Assembly (NCBI GenBank): GCA_934216615.1
Contig: CAKQCB010000006.1
Coordinates: forward strand, 1 to 64,000
Source: an uncultured Anaerolineae bacterium
GTDB lineage: Bacteria; Chloroflexota; Anaerolineae; Aggregatilineales; Phototrophicaceae
Direction: 5' to 3'
DNA length: 64,000 nt
A program made the position numbers and the translations under genes. The notes beneath the pieces are model-generated. The model was not told the DNA's origin. It made no database searches and was given only the letters and a program-made list of their open reading frames with translations. The stretch's first letter is position 1, and every line of letters starts with the position of its first letter. This document shows, piece after piece, positions 45,685-54,292 of the stretch.

Positions 45685-46968
45685 CTATGTGAACGTGCGA
45701 GGGGAAAAAATGCCCGGCAAAGTGGCGACGTAATTCGGGAAGATTTGCGCTACTTCGCTGTTTCCCAACCGTCCGGTCAAGATTTCTGTGAGCACATCGC
45801 GATAATCGGTAGTCACGGCTAAATCCCCGTCTTCGAGGGCGTCAGCGTGTAACCCTGCCCATCGGCTGTACACTCCACCTGTTGAGCCACCACCCATCAC
45901 AAACATACAGTTCCCATGTCCATGATCGGTGCCTGCACTGCTGTTTTCGGTCAAACGGCGTCCAAACTCGCTCATACTCACAACAGTGATGTTCTGCATG
46001 TGGTCGCGTAAGTCAGCATGAAAGGCGGCCAGCCCTTGGGCGAAGTTGCTCAGCAAGCCTGCAAACTCACCTTCTACCCCGCCTTGGTTTTCGTGCGTGT
46101 CCCATCCGCCGACATCGACACACGCGACTTCTAGCCCAACTTCTGCTTTGATGAGTTGGGCAATTTGTTTCAGTCCCATGCCAAAATCGCTGTCAGGATA
46201 TTGGGCATTGTTGGCGGGCAGATATTCGGATGCGTTGAGTTGAGATAACAAGTCGATGGTCGAGAATACCTCACTCGCCTCTTGGCCGATCAAGTCTACA
46301 GGCGCTTGGATGCTGTACAGGTTGGCTAAGGTGCGTTGGATGGTGGCGATGTGTTCTTCCCGCCCTTGCAGGTGAAAGTCTACAATGGATTGCAGGGCTA
46401 ACGCAGGCACTTGTCCACGTAATGAACTTTGCAAAATTGCGCCCATGCCCACCGCTCGAAATGGGGAATCGTTTTGCCATGCCGCCGTTTCCAAATGACG
46501 GCTGACCCAACCGTTCGGGCTGGTTTTGACGCCCGGCGTCCCGCGTTCCATATATTCCATCGCGTCAAAATGGGAACGGGATGGGTCGGGCGAGCCTGCG
46601 CCGTGAATCACCGTCAGCGCGTTGCTGTCATAAATCTCTTTCAAGGGTCGAAGGGCAGGATGCAACCCAAAGAATCCGTCGAGATCAATCGCGCGGTTTT
46701 CGCCAACACCGGGTTCTGGAATGGCAATCGTGGGGCGGTTATCATAATAATTTGCCCCTTCGCCAAACGGGACGACGGCATTTAATCCGTCCATCCCACC
46801 ACGCTGAAAGATCACCACCAGCGTATCTCGCTGACCACTCGACGGAATTTGATAGGACGGTGAAAAAGCGAGGCGTGGCATCCATGCAGGGAAAAGGGAC
46901 TTGCTCAGCCCGATCACCCCCAGTGCCCCTGCAGAACGGACAAGGTTACGTCGTGATGTCATATTCAT
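45685..46968 (-). CDS. DUF1501 domain protein, Tat-exported
   Basis: 427 residues. The N-terminus has a twin-arginine signal (TSRRNLVRSAGALGVIGL). Family signatures: VVIFQRGGMDGLNAVVPFG near residue 50, GLHPALRPLKEIY, and the sulfatase/phosphatase-like segments VDVGGWDTHENQGG and SEFGRRLTENSSAGTDHGHGN (in part). DUF1501 proteins belong to the alkaline phosphatase superfamily fold. The start lies 13 bases after the DUF1800 stop, in the usual DUF1800-DUF1501 pair. Substrate unknown. Confidence 0.93.
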   Translation of the reverse strand: MNMTSRRNLVRSAGALGVIGLSKSLFPAWMPRLAFSPSYQIPSSGQRDTLVVIFQRGGMDGLNAVVPFGEGANYYDNRPTIAIPEPGVGENRAIDLDGFFGLHPALRPLKEIYDSNALTVIHGAGSPDPSRSHFDAMEYMERGTPGVKTSPNGWVSRHLETAAWQNDSPFRAVGMGAILQSSLRGQVPALALQSIVDFHLQGREEHIATIQRTLANLYSIQAPVDLIGQEASEVFSTIDLLSQLNASEYLPANNAQYPDSDFGMGLKQIAQLIKAEVGLEVACVDVGGWDTHENQGGVEGEFAGLLSNFAQGLAAFHADLRDHMQNITVVSMSEFGRRLTENSSAGTDHGHGNCMFVMGGGSTGGVYSRWAGLHADALEDGDLAVTTDYRDVLTEILTGRLGNSEVAQIFPNYVATLPGIFSPRTFT

Positions 46969-46981
46969 CGGTTTTTATCCT

Positions 46982-48490
46982 CTAATGCCACTGGAAATAG
47001 GGCGATGACAAGAGAATGCCCGTCAACGTTGGCAGGTAATAATTGCGCGTATCGCGGTCGATCGATTCTGTGGGGTTCACGCTATCAGACAGCGCATGGA
47101 TGATCGCTTGAACATCCGCATTGTTGATGTGCCCGCCTAAGACAGTTTTGGCGGTGACGTCCACCAACTGCGCTACCGTGTTGGTAGGCGGAAGCAGTTG
47201 ATCCCAATCCAAGTGGATTTGCTCCATCCACCCTTCAGACGCGAAGGGGATGGTCATGGCGAGATTCCAACGGTTGAGCAGGCCATTGGTGTTCAACCAT
47301 TCTTCGGTTGTGTCGGGGTAACCGTTGGGTGGGTGCCAATAGAAAGGCATGTGACCTAATCCCTCGAGGCTCCAGAAAATCCAAGGGATGCTGTCATTAT
47401 GCGTGAACGTGATGCCGTGTCTTAAAGCGCGGAAGATAGCGACCATCAATTCCATCGGACGGCGCAGTTTTTGCCCGGCCGACCCCATGAATTCAGCCGA
47501 CAGGAAAATGTGACGCATCACACTGCGAATATCGCCTTGCGTGTTCATGAACACGTCGGCGGTGCTGTTGACCAAACTTTCGGGCGGTGTGTCACTCACA
47601 AACCGTCGGATCAATTTAAAGCTGATGAAGCGGGCGGTAGAAGGGTGATGCGCCAGCATATCCAAGACTTGTAAGCCATCTTCAATGCCACGCCCTGCGG
47701 GAAGCTCGATGCCTAAAATCGTCTTGGCTTCAGTGTCGTGCATGTTCATATCAAAGATGAACCCGCCCGCCGTCTCGTTGACTGTCCAGCCGGTTAACGC
47801 GCGCGCCACCGCTTTGACATCGTCTTCGGTATAACCGCCATCGACGCCCAGCGTGTGCAGTTCCATCACTTCACGGGCGTAATTTTCATTCGGGTATTCT
47901 TTGTTACTGGTGGTTTGGTTCAGGTAATACATCATGGCAGGGCTTTGTGACGAGGCAAATAACAAGTCACGGAATGAGCCGAGCGCGTGCCGACGGATCA
48001 CTTCACGATCTTCGACAATCTTGATCGCCGTGTTATCGGCTATTGGCACATTAAAATGATCCGTCCAGAACTCGACCATGCGCTCATGAAGCTGGCGTTC
48101 GCTGTAGATGGCGCGGTAGATGCGCGCCCACATAAAGCGTGATTCGATGGTGTAGTTTTCGTCCGCCTGCATGGTTTGATACAGATCGCGGAAACTCATA
48201 TTGATGAACGTTTCGCGTGAAAGTAACTCATCAATGAGCGGGTCGGGGATTGCGGCAGGGTTGAGCTGCCAGTCGATGTAGCCTTCATAACCCATTGCTT
48301 GCAAACGGGTTAAATCTTCTGGACGAGGCCCCCACGTCAGCCTATTTAAAAGGTGATGCTCGAGGTTGGGGCTGGCGCTGTCTTGTGCTTGGATCAAGCG
48401 CGCCCCTGACCAGCGCACGGTAGGCGCGGCCGCAAGGGTGAGCGAAGCAACCCCACTCATTTTGAGAAAATTACGACGACTAAGAGACAT
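46982..48490 (-). CDS. DUF1800 domain protein, Tat-exported
   Basis: 502 residues with a twin-arginine signal (LSRRNFLKMSGVASLTLAAA). DUF1800 signatures: HLLNRLTWGPRPEDL near residue 45, MVEFWTDHFNVP near 140, ENYAREVMELHTLGVDGGYTEDDV near 205 (key part AREVMELHTLG), and RPMELMVAIFRALRHG. It is a long helical extracellular protein of unknown activity, consistently paired with DUF1501. GGAGG lies nine bases before the ATG. First gene of a three-gene operon. Confidence 0.93.
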   Translation of the reverse strand: MSLSRRNFLKMSGVASLTLAAAPTVRWSGARLIQAQDSASPNLEHHLLNRLTWGPRPEDLTRLQAMGYEGYIDWQLNPAAIPDPLIDELLSRETFINMSFRDLYQTMQADENYTIESRFMWARIYRAIYSERQLHERMVEFWTDHFNVPIADNTAIKIVEDREVIRRHALGSFRDLLFASSQSPAMMYYLNQTTSNKEYPNENYAREVMELHTLGVDGGYTEDDVKAVARALTGWTVNETAGGFIFDMNMHDTEAKTILGIELPAGRGIEDGLQVLDMLAHHPSTARFISFKLIRRFVSDTPPESLVNSTADVFMNTQGDIRSVMRHIFLSAEFMGSAGQKLRRPMELMVAIFRALRHGITFTHNDSIPWIFWSLEGLGHMPFYWHPPNGYPDTTEEWLNTNGLLNRWNLAMTIPFASEGWMEQIHLDWDQLLPPTNTVAQLVDVTAKTVLGGHINNADVQAIIHALSDSVNPTESIDRDTRNYYLPTLTGILLSSPYFQWH

Positions 48491-48797
48491 AGTGTTTGGC
48501 CTCCACTCTACCTCATTAGCATACGCTAAAACGTAAAAAAGGGTTCTGGATCGTCACCGTTGGGCTGGGTTCTTAGCTTGGGTTTCTCACGACATACTCA
48601 TGAATAAAGAACGTGCACAGTGAGTATGCAAATTAGGGATAACACCCGTAAACCTTTACGTTCGTCAAGCTCAAGTACGAATTTTTGGCGAGGCTTTTTC
48701 ATCGGCGGTGCTTCAAGTAAACTGGGTTGAGATGCGTCATCATAAAAGCATAATTCGTTGAAATGACGCCTGATATTGCGGGGATTTTTCACACACG
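48491..48797. other. Divergent intergenic region
   Basis: It separates the DUF1800 operon from the VanZ-RDD gene and must hold both promoters. A 64-codon minus-strand frame (48598-48792) has no ribosome-binding site or recognisable domain and is not accepted. No terminator or RNA gene seen. Confidence 0.4.
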
Positions 48798-49913
48798 ATG
48801 AGCTTTCTATCCGTCTATACTATACCCATCCAAACCGCATTAAGAATCTTCCCATTTTTAGCGATCCTCATTTTGGTGCCGTTGAGCGTGCGCCATTATC
48901 AACAGTACGGACGTTTGGCTGGTTGGCGCACGACAGTGGTCTACGCCTTCGTGTTTTTTTTGATCTGCGCTTACTGTTTGATCATGCTGCCTCTGCCCGA
49001 AATCACGCCTGATTTTTGCCGTGTGTACAGTGAAGTCACGCCTATTTACAGCCCATTCGAATTTTTGGGGCGGGTGGGGAACGAAGCCCGCGTTGTGGGG
49101 ATAATCAACGCGCTGACGTCGTTTGAATTCCTTGAAGTGTTTTTTAATTTTCTGCTGTTATTCCCACTCGGCTTTTTCCTGCGCTACCTGTTTCAGTTTC
49201 GTTTTCGTACAGTGTTGCTGATCTCTTTCTTAGTCTCACTCTCGTTTGAAATCACGCAGTTGACGGGTATCTACGGCTTATATCCGTGTGCGTATCGAGT
49301 CTTTTCGGTAGATGATCTGCTCTTGAATACCAGCGGAAGTCTGCTCGGCTACGCGGTGATGCCCCTGTTTGCATTTTTGCCCAAAGTGGATCGTTCCGCG
49401 TTGTTGGTGGAAGATGATGATTATGTGTCTGTCTTTCGCAGGGGGATCGCGTTCATCTTGGATTACTTCTTCCTCAACCTCGTGCTCACTCTATTGGTGC
49501 CCGTTATCATGTACCCGCAGAATCTTTTTGTCATTCTTTTGTGGTTTGTGGTCGGCGCTTATTTGGGACGCGGGCGCACGCTGGGCAAACAGATCGTGCG
49601 CATTCGCATCGTCGCGTTAGAGGGTTCTGACGCATCTTTCCGTCAATTGACCTTGCGCTATCTGGTCTATCTCGGGTTGCCGTGGCTGGCGACGGTGTTG
49701 GTCTACTTGCCTTTAACCCAACCTGAACCGGATGGATTTGTCGATGGGGTGAAAGCCTTGATCGCGATTGGCTTCATGCTGTTGATTTTGTTGGTGCTGA
49801 GCATCCCGCCGATTGTGCGCCGTGATCATCGTGGCCTGCCGGACTGGATCGCCCGTACCAAACATGAAGCTATTAACCCATCGACGGCATCTTCAGATAA
49901 TCCAGCGGGATGA
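48798..49913 (+). CDS. VanZ-like/RDD fusion membrane protein
   Basis: 371 residues. The N-terminal half has five hydrophobic helices and VanZ-like features (IINALTSFEFLEVFFNFLLLFPLGFFL, in part; FEITQLTG; FSVDDLLLNTSGSLLGY). The C-terminal half is an RDD domain (FRRGIAFILDYFFLNLV; GAYLGRGRTLGKQIVRIRIV). VanZ-like proteins are linked with teicoplanin resistance in some Gram-positives, but most homologues have no known function. The last 41 bases overlap the convergent U32 peptidase gene tail to tail, so the two mRNAs would be complementary there. Confidence 0.88.
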   Translation: MSFLSVYTIPIQTALRIFPFLAILILVPLSVRHYQQYGRLAGWRTTVVYAFVFFLICAYCLIMLPLPEITPDFCRVYSEVTPIYSPFEFLGRVGNEARVVGIINALTSFEFLEVFFNFLLLFPLGFFLRYLFQFRFRTVLLISFLVSLSFEITQLTGIYGLYPCAYRVFSVDDLLLNTSGSLLGYAVMPLFAFLPKVDRSALLVEDDDYVSVFRRGIAFILDYFFLNLVLTLLVPVIMYPQNLFVILLWFVVGAYLGRGRTLGKQIVRIRIVALEGSDASFRQLTLRYLVYLGLPWLATVLVYLPLTQPEPDGFVDGVKALIAIGFMLLILLVLSIPPIVRRDHRGLPDWIARTKHEAINPSTASSDNPAG

Positions 49914-52386
49914 AGAACGAGCCTTCGGTAGTCCCTGTGTTGATGCCTTGTTTCAGCTTCTGGTCCAGCTGTTCCGCGCTGAGCGTGCCTGCAAAATAGG
50001 CTTGGAATAATGTGCTGACTTTGCGCACTTCATCAGGGGTTTCATGGACAAATTCCAGCCGATAATGACGGATGCCACTGCGCATCATCTGGTCAAGGTG
50101 CAAGCTGGCGACCTGCGCTTCTGCGCCAAAGACCGTGTTGCGACAGCCGACATCGGCCATCACCGGATGCTGTCGCCCTTGTGCATCTTGCAACGCTACT
50201 TGATGTTTTTCACACGGGTGACCGCAGTCCAAATAACTTGTCCCACTCGACAAGAAACGACAGAATACACAATGTTCCGTGTGGAATACGGGCAGGTGAT
50301 GATACGCGATCACCTCAAAGCGTTCGCTGCCAACTGCCTGCGCTAAACGGCTGATCTGGTCAGCGTTCAGGTCGTGCGTAGGCGTGATTTGGGACAGCCC
50401 CATCTTGAGATAGGTATCTGCCGAAAGTTGATTGGCGATGTTTAAGCTGAAGTCACCAATGAGCGGGTGCTGATGTTGTCCTTGAAGCGCCTCAAATAAC
50501 CCACCCGAACGGATCACCAATTCACAATCTAAGCGCAAGAGGAAATTCACGATGCGCTGTTCTTGAGGTTTTAACACGCGTGGGCTGGCAACGCGCGCGG
50601 TGATGCCCGACGCTTTGATCTTCTCTACTGCTGGACGTAACCCGTACAACTCCAAATAATCCAGCGTGATGCTGGCGGGGTTCATGGCAATCGCCGCGTC
50701 GAGCTGGTCGGGTTTGCGCACCAGTAAATGTAACTGAACAGCTTGATCTGCATCGGCGGGTGAGGCTGGTTCGATGGCGTTCAGCGCATCATCCAATGCT
50801 TGGGTTGGGTCTTGGGTAATGACTTCGGGCAGTTGTGATTGAAGCGTCACCAACTGTTCAACCGCGCTTTGACGTAAGCGGTTGAGCATGGAGCTGGGCA
50901 AGAACGGATCGCCGTCAATGTTCGCGCTGACGGTCTCCAGTTGATAGGCCGTGTTGCCCAAGCGTCCCAACTGCTGATGTAAATATTCCGCGTTGATACT
51001 GCGGTTGTTGGCGCGGGTGAGGGGTTCTTCAGAGTGTACGGTGACCGTGAGATGCGGTTTTTTCACCAATGACCATGTGAGTTGAAGCGGTGCATCCACT
51101 TTGGCGATGACCTGTACATTCAACGGTTGTTTGGTGATGGGCGCGGCGGGGTTTAAAAAGGGTTTTGCCACTTTTTCGACGTTGCTATCACGCGTGCGCC
51201 AGACCCAATCCCCCGCACGAATACGATCAAATCGAATATCACGGTTGCCAAAACGCAGTTCGAGCAGGGAACCGTGTGGGGTGACTTCATACAGGCTTCC
51301 GCCTTCTTCTTCGATTTCGGGACTGCGCCAATCGGCGGCATCAAAGACGATACCATCCCCTGCTTTGAGGGGCGCATCGGCTTGGATATCCGTCGGCTCT
51401 ATTGTCACATAGTCTCTGTAGACGTGTTTCACTCGCCCACATAAAACCCCACGATGACGAGGCGAACGCCCATCCACCACCGTTTGATGATTGGTTCCAG
51501 AAATGAAAAATGCGCCTAACCCCCGTGAGTAGACTTGTTCGATATGCAGTTCTTGCTGACGGGTGACGGGGATGGGACGGTTTTCCCACGCCGCATCAAT
51601 CGCTTGACGGTAGGCTTGGGTGGTCAGGGCGACGTAATTTTCATCTTTATAGCGCCCTTCGATCTTCAGCGTCGAGATGCCGATGTCCACAATTTCGGGA
51701 ATTTGATGTAAGGCGTATAAATCCCCCGGTGAAAGTAGATAGCGCGCGTCTTCGAGGTCGCGCCGTTGGTTGTCCACGATCAGGTCATAAGGCAGACGGC
51801 AGGCTTGCGCACATTTCCCACGGTTGGCGCTTCTACCGCCCCACGCTTCTGATGAGAAACACTGTCCTGAATAAGAGACACATAACGCCCCATGCACAAA
51901 GATTTCGAGTTCACAGTCGGTCTGTTCGCGAATTTCACGAATCTCTTTGAGCGAAAGCTCGCGGGCGAGTACCACCCGTTTCACCCCAAAACGTTGGGCT
52001 AACGTCACGCCTTCCGCGCTGGTGATGCTCATCTGGGTACTGCCGTGAATATCCACCGTTGGCGCAATCTGATGCGCGAGCTGTGCCATGCCGACATCTT
52101 GCACGATGATCGAATCAACGCCTGCATGTGCCATCTGCTCAATGGTGGTGACAGCTTCGCGTAACTCGTGATCGAAGATCAACGTGTTGAAGGTGACATA
52201 GCCTTTTACGCCACGACTGTGCAAGGTGCGCATGACGTCGGGAAGTTCGGTCAGCGTAAAGCCAACTTTGGCGCGGGCGGAAAAGTGTTTGAGTCCAAAA
52301 TAAACCGCGTCCGCACCCGCTTCAATGGCAGCGTGCAGTTGGGGCCAATAACCAGCAGGACTCATCAGTTCAGGTTTTATGGACAT
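49873..52386 (-). CDS. U32 family peptidase with C-terminal DUF3656 (RlhA-like)
   Basis: 837 residues. The U32 core begins at the N-terminus (ELMSPAGYWPQLHAAIEAGADAVYFG, in part) and includes the Cys-rich signature FVHGALCVSYSGQCFSSEAWGGRSANRGKCAQACR near residues 165-200 (key residues GALC, SGQC, GRSANRG, CxQxC). STLKIEGRYKDENYV follows. The C-terminal part holds a second Cys cluster (HTEHCVFCRFLSSGTSYLDCGHPC, in part). Family members with DUF3656 include RlhA, which hydroxylates 23S rRNA C2501 in E. coli. This protein is longer than E. coli RlhA, so orthology is only probable. It is a single gene. Confidence 0.9.
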   Translation of the reverse strand: MSIKPELMSPAGYWPQLHAAIEAGADAVYFGLKHFSARAKVGFTLTELPDVMRTLHSRGVKGYVTFNTLIFDHELREAVTTIEQMAHAGVDSIIVQDVGMAQLAHQIAPTVDIHGSTQMSITSAEGVTLAQRFGVKRVVLARELSLKEIREIREQTDCELEIFVHGALCVSYSGQCFSSEAWGGRSANRGKCAQACRLPYDLIVDNQRRDLEDARYLLSPGDLYALHQIPEIVDIGISTLKIEGRYKDENYVALTTQAYRQAIDAAWENRPIPVTRQQELHIEQVYSRGLGAFFISGTNHQTVVDGRSPRHRGVLCGRVKHVYRDYVTIEPTDIQADAPLKAGDGIVFDAADWRSPEIEEEGGSLYEVTPHGSLLELRFGNRDIRFDRIRAGDWVWRTRDSNVEKVAKPFLNPAAPITKQPLNVQVIAKVDAPLQLTWSLVKKPHLTVTVHSEEPLTRANNRSINAEYLHQQLGRLGNTAYQLETVSANIDGDPFLPSSMLNRLRQSAVEQLVTLQSQLPEVITQDPTQALDDALNAIEPASPADADQAVQLHLLVRKPDQLDAAIAMNPASITLDYLELYGLRPAVEKIKASGITARVASPRVLKPQEQRIVNFLLRLDCELVIRSGGLFEALQGQHQHPLIGDFSLNIANQLSADTYLKMGLSQITPTHDLNADQISRLAQAVGSERFEVIAYHHLPVFHTEHCVFCRFLSSGTSYLDCGHPCEKHQVALQDAQGRQHPVMADVGCRNTVFGAEAQVASLHLDQMMRSGIRHYRLEFVHETPDEVRKVSTLFQAYFAGTLSAEQLDQKLKQGINTGTTEGSFFIPLDYLKMPSMG

Positions 52387-52489
52387 AGGCGTGAAAGGGC
52401 TTTTGAATTTGTTTTGACGAGGTGTGTATGAGTGAATTATCGCATAACTTCAATCACAAGCAATGTGAGATATATTCTTGCCTCACTTC

Positions 52490-52945
52490 GAGGGCAAAAG
52501 CCTAATGTGTTGTGGAATGATTTGTTCTTAACGCCTGTCTTGCCTGCATGTTTTGTGTCCTCTCCCCACGGAGAGGACGGCTGAGCGCTTAGCGAAGCAG
52601 GTGAGGTGAACTTTCTGAACCTCACCCCGACGGGGTCGCGCCCTCTCCGTGAGGAGAGGGCAAAAGCCTAATGTGTCATGGAATGATTTGTTTTTAACGC
52701 TCGTCTTGCCTGCATGTTTTGTGTCCTCTCCCTACGGAGAGGACGGCTGAGCGTTAGCGAAGCAGGTGAGGTGAACTTTCTGAACCTCACCCCGACGGGG
52801 TCGCGCCCTCTCCGTGAGGAGAGGGCAAAAGCCTAATGTGTCGTGAAATGATTTGTTTTTAACGCCTGTCTTGCCCGCGTGTTTTGTGTCCTCTCCCTAC
52901 GGAGAGGACGGCTGAGCGCTTAGCGAAGCAGGTGAGGTGCCTTTC
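52490..52945. repeat. Three tandem copies of a 165-166-base hairpin-rich repeat
   Basis: Copies begin at 52490, 52656 and 52821, each starting GAGGGCAAAAGCCTAATGTG. Each holds two strong stem-loops, GTCCTCTCC/GGAGAGGAC and GCCCTCTCC/GGAGAGGGC, plus an ACCCC/GGGGT stem. The third copy breaks off near 52945, next to the following gene's stop. They differ by a few substitutions and one indel. The layout resembles MITE-like or REP-like intergenic elements; no transposase is present. Confidence 0.85.
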
Positions 52946-52951
52946 AAAATC

Positions 52952-53476
52952 TCAACACGGCTTGACCTGAATCCCCTCAAATGGGATGTCTAGTGTGGTT
53001 GCGCCGAGGCCATCGGCCACATAATAAGTAATTTCGAGGGTGCCGTTGATGAGATCATCTTGCGCTGATGTGATGTCTACCTGCCCGCTGGCAATCATGA
53101 TGTCAGCGCCATCGACGCCTTCGCCTTCAATCGCCAAAAGAATCTCGTCTTCTCTATAGCTGGCGGTGTGATCGAAATTGAACGTTCCCAAATTGCGAAT
53201 GTCGCCCATGACATCGACTAAGACCGCGGTGCGAAACTCGCCCGTAACATCTTCAACGACCAACGCGGACTGTCCATTGGTGCGGGTGCGTGCCAAAAAA
53301 TACGCGGCGGATTCAGTCGGTTCTTGTTCGGGGCGGGTGATGGTATAGGCGATGATCATCTCATTCTCATACGAGAAGTTACAGGCCGCAGGGTCTGATA
53401 AAAGTGTACCGTCCGGCGAACATCCAAAAGCGCTCATGACCCCGACCAGAAAAAGACTGCGCATCCAAACCTGCAT
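52952..53476 (-). CDS. Small exported protein, possible lipoprotein
   Basis: 174 residues. The hydrophobic N-terminus (SLFLVGVMSAFGCSPDG) ends in a Cys that could be lipidated, although the residues before it are a weak lipobox. The mature part is beta-rich with acidic stretches (LLAIEGEGVDGADIMIASGQVDI) and ends in Cys. No domain recognised. GGAGGGG lies before the ATG. The stop lies seven bases from the third tandem-repeat copy. The gene is divergent from nothing and follows the TetR gene in the same direction by 48 bases, so it may be cotranscribed with it. Confidence 0.7.
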   Translation of the reverse strand: MQVWMRSLFLVGVMSAFGCSPDGTLLSDPAACNFSYENEMIIAYTITRPEQEPTESAAYFLARTRTNGQSALVVEDVTGEFRTAVLVDVMGDIRNLGTFNFDHTASYREDEILLAIEGEGVDGADIMIASGQVDITSAQDDLINGTLEITYYVADGLGATTLDIPFEGIQVKPC

Positions 53477-53524
53477 GGAAACCCCTCCAAAATGATGTAA
53501 TCACTGACGTTATACAAACAGATG

Positions 53525-54163
53525 TTAAGCAGACGATGAGGAATCTTCTGTGGATTGCAACGTGTAGATGATTTCCCCCGCTGACCAGCGGATGAACATT
53601 TTTCCCACCTCATCGGCGGAAGGAACCATCCCCTGCTCAATCCATGTTCGCATCATTCCGCTGATCGCGCCAGTCAGGTAACTGCTCATATAGGCCAACG
53701 TCGGCTCTGGTAGAGGGTTTTGCGGTTGGAACATTTCTAAATGTGACTGAATGAATCCTTTGATTTGGGTTTGCACTCGCTCAAAGACTTCAGAACTGGC
53801 TTGCCCACTCAAGATAAAGTGATAAAAATGAGGCGCGTCGGCGATGCGCTTAAAGGCAAAACTCGCCACTTCAGCCAGTTGTTCGAGCGCATCTTCATGG
53901 GGATGAGAAAACAGAGCATCGTAAGCGGCGCGTTGCTCCATGAGGTCAACTTCTAAACGCGCCATCAAAACGTCTGCGACTTCTTTAAAGTGTAGATAAA
54001 ACGTCGGGCGGGCAATTTTGGCGCGTCGGGTCAGGTCGCTTACGCTGATAGTGCTGAGTGGTTTTTCCGCCAGCAGTTCCAGCAAGGCTTTGAACAACAA
54101 ATCTCGCGTGCGCTGTTGTCGTAAATCTAAAGGGGATGGGCTTTCCATGGCGTAACTTTTCAC
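53525..54163 (-). CDS. TetR/AcrR family transcriptional regulator
   Basis: 212 residues from a GTG at 54163 (GGTG upstream); an ATG at 54148 is an equally reasonable start. The helix-turn-helix is clear: LSTISVSDLTRRAKIARPTFYLHFKEV at residues about 40-65 (key part SDLTRRAKIARPTFYLHF). The C-terminal half is helical. It is divergent from the MpaB-family oxygenase gene, whose promoter carries a repeated 12-base element, so it is the likely repressor of that gene and perhaps of itself. The effector is unknown. Confidence 0.9.
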   Translation of the reverse strand: MKSYAMESPSPLDLRQQRTRDLLFKALLELLAEKPLSTISVSDLTRRAKIARPTFYLHFKEVADVLMARLEVDLMEQRAAYDALFSHPHEDALEQLAEVASFAFKRIADAPHFYHFILSGQASSEVFERVQTQIKGFIQSHLEMFQPQNPLPEPTLAYMSSYLTGAISGMMRTWIEQGMVPSADEVGKMFIRWSAGEIIYTLQSTEDSSSSA

Positions 54164-54213
54164 TTATTCACCAACATCGTGAGGTCGAACTTCAAGAATA
54201 TCATAGGCTCTAA

Positions 54214-54242
54214 TTGACATATTGTAAATTAAAACTTATGAT
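54214..54242 (+). promoter_or_regulatory. Sigma-70 promoter of the MpaB-family gene
   Basis: TTGACA (54214-54219), a 17-base spacer and TATGAT (54237-54242) form a near-consensus promoter 50 bases before the ATG at 54293. Confidence 0.8.
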
Positions 54243-54260
54243 ACAGAGTGTAAATTAAAA
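54223..54260. promoter_or_regulatory. Direct-repeat operator candidate in the TetR/MpaB divergent region
   Basis: TGTAAATTAAAA occurs at 54223-54234, inside the promoter spacer, and at 54249-54260, just past the -10. The 26-base period puts both on similar faces of the helix. Binding by the adjacent TetR protein is inferred. Confidence 0.55.
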
Positions 54261-54292
54261 GTGAAACGCGAATCAGTTTGAGGGTGAACGTC

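Noticed and set aside
48598-48792. 64-codon minus-strand frame between DUF1800 and VanZ-RDD genes
   Set aside because: No ribosome-binding site, no recognisable domain, and it lies in a divergent promoter region.
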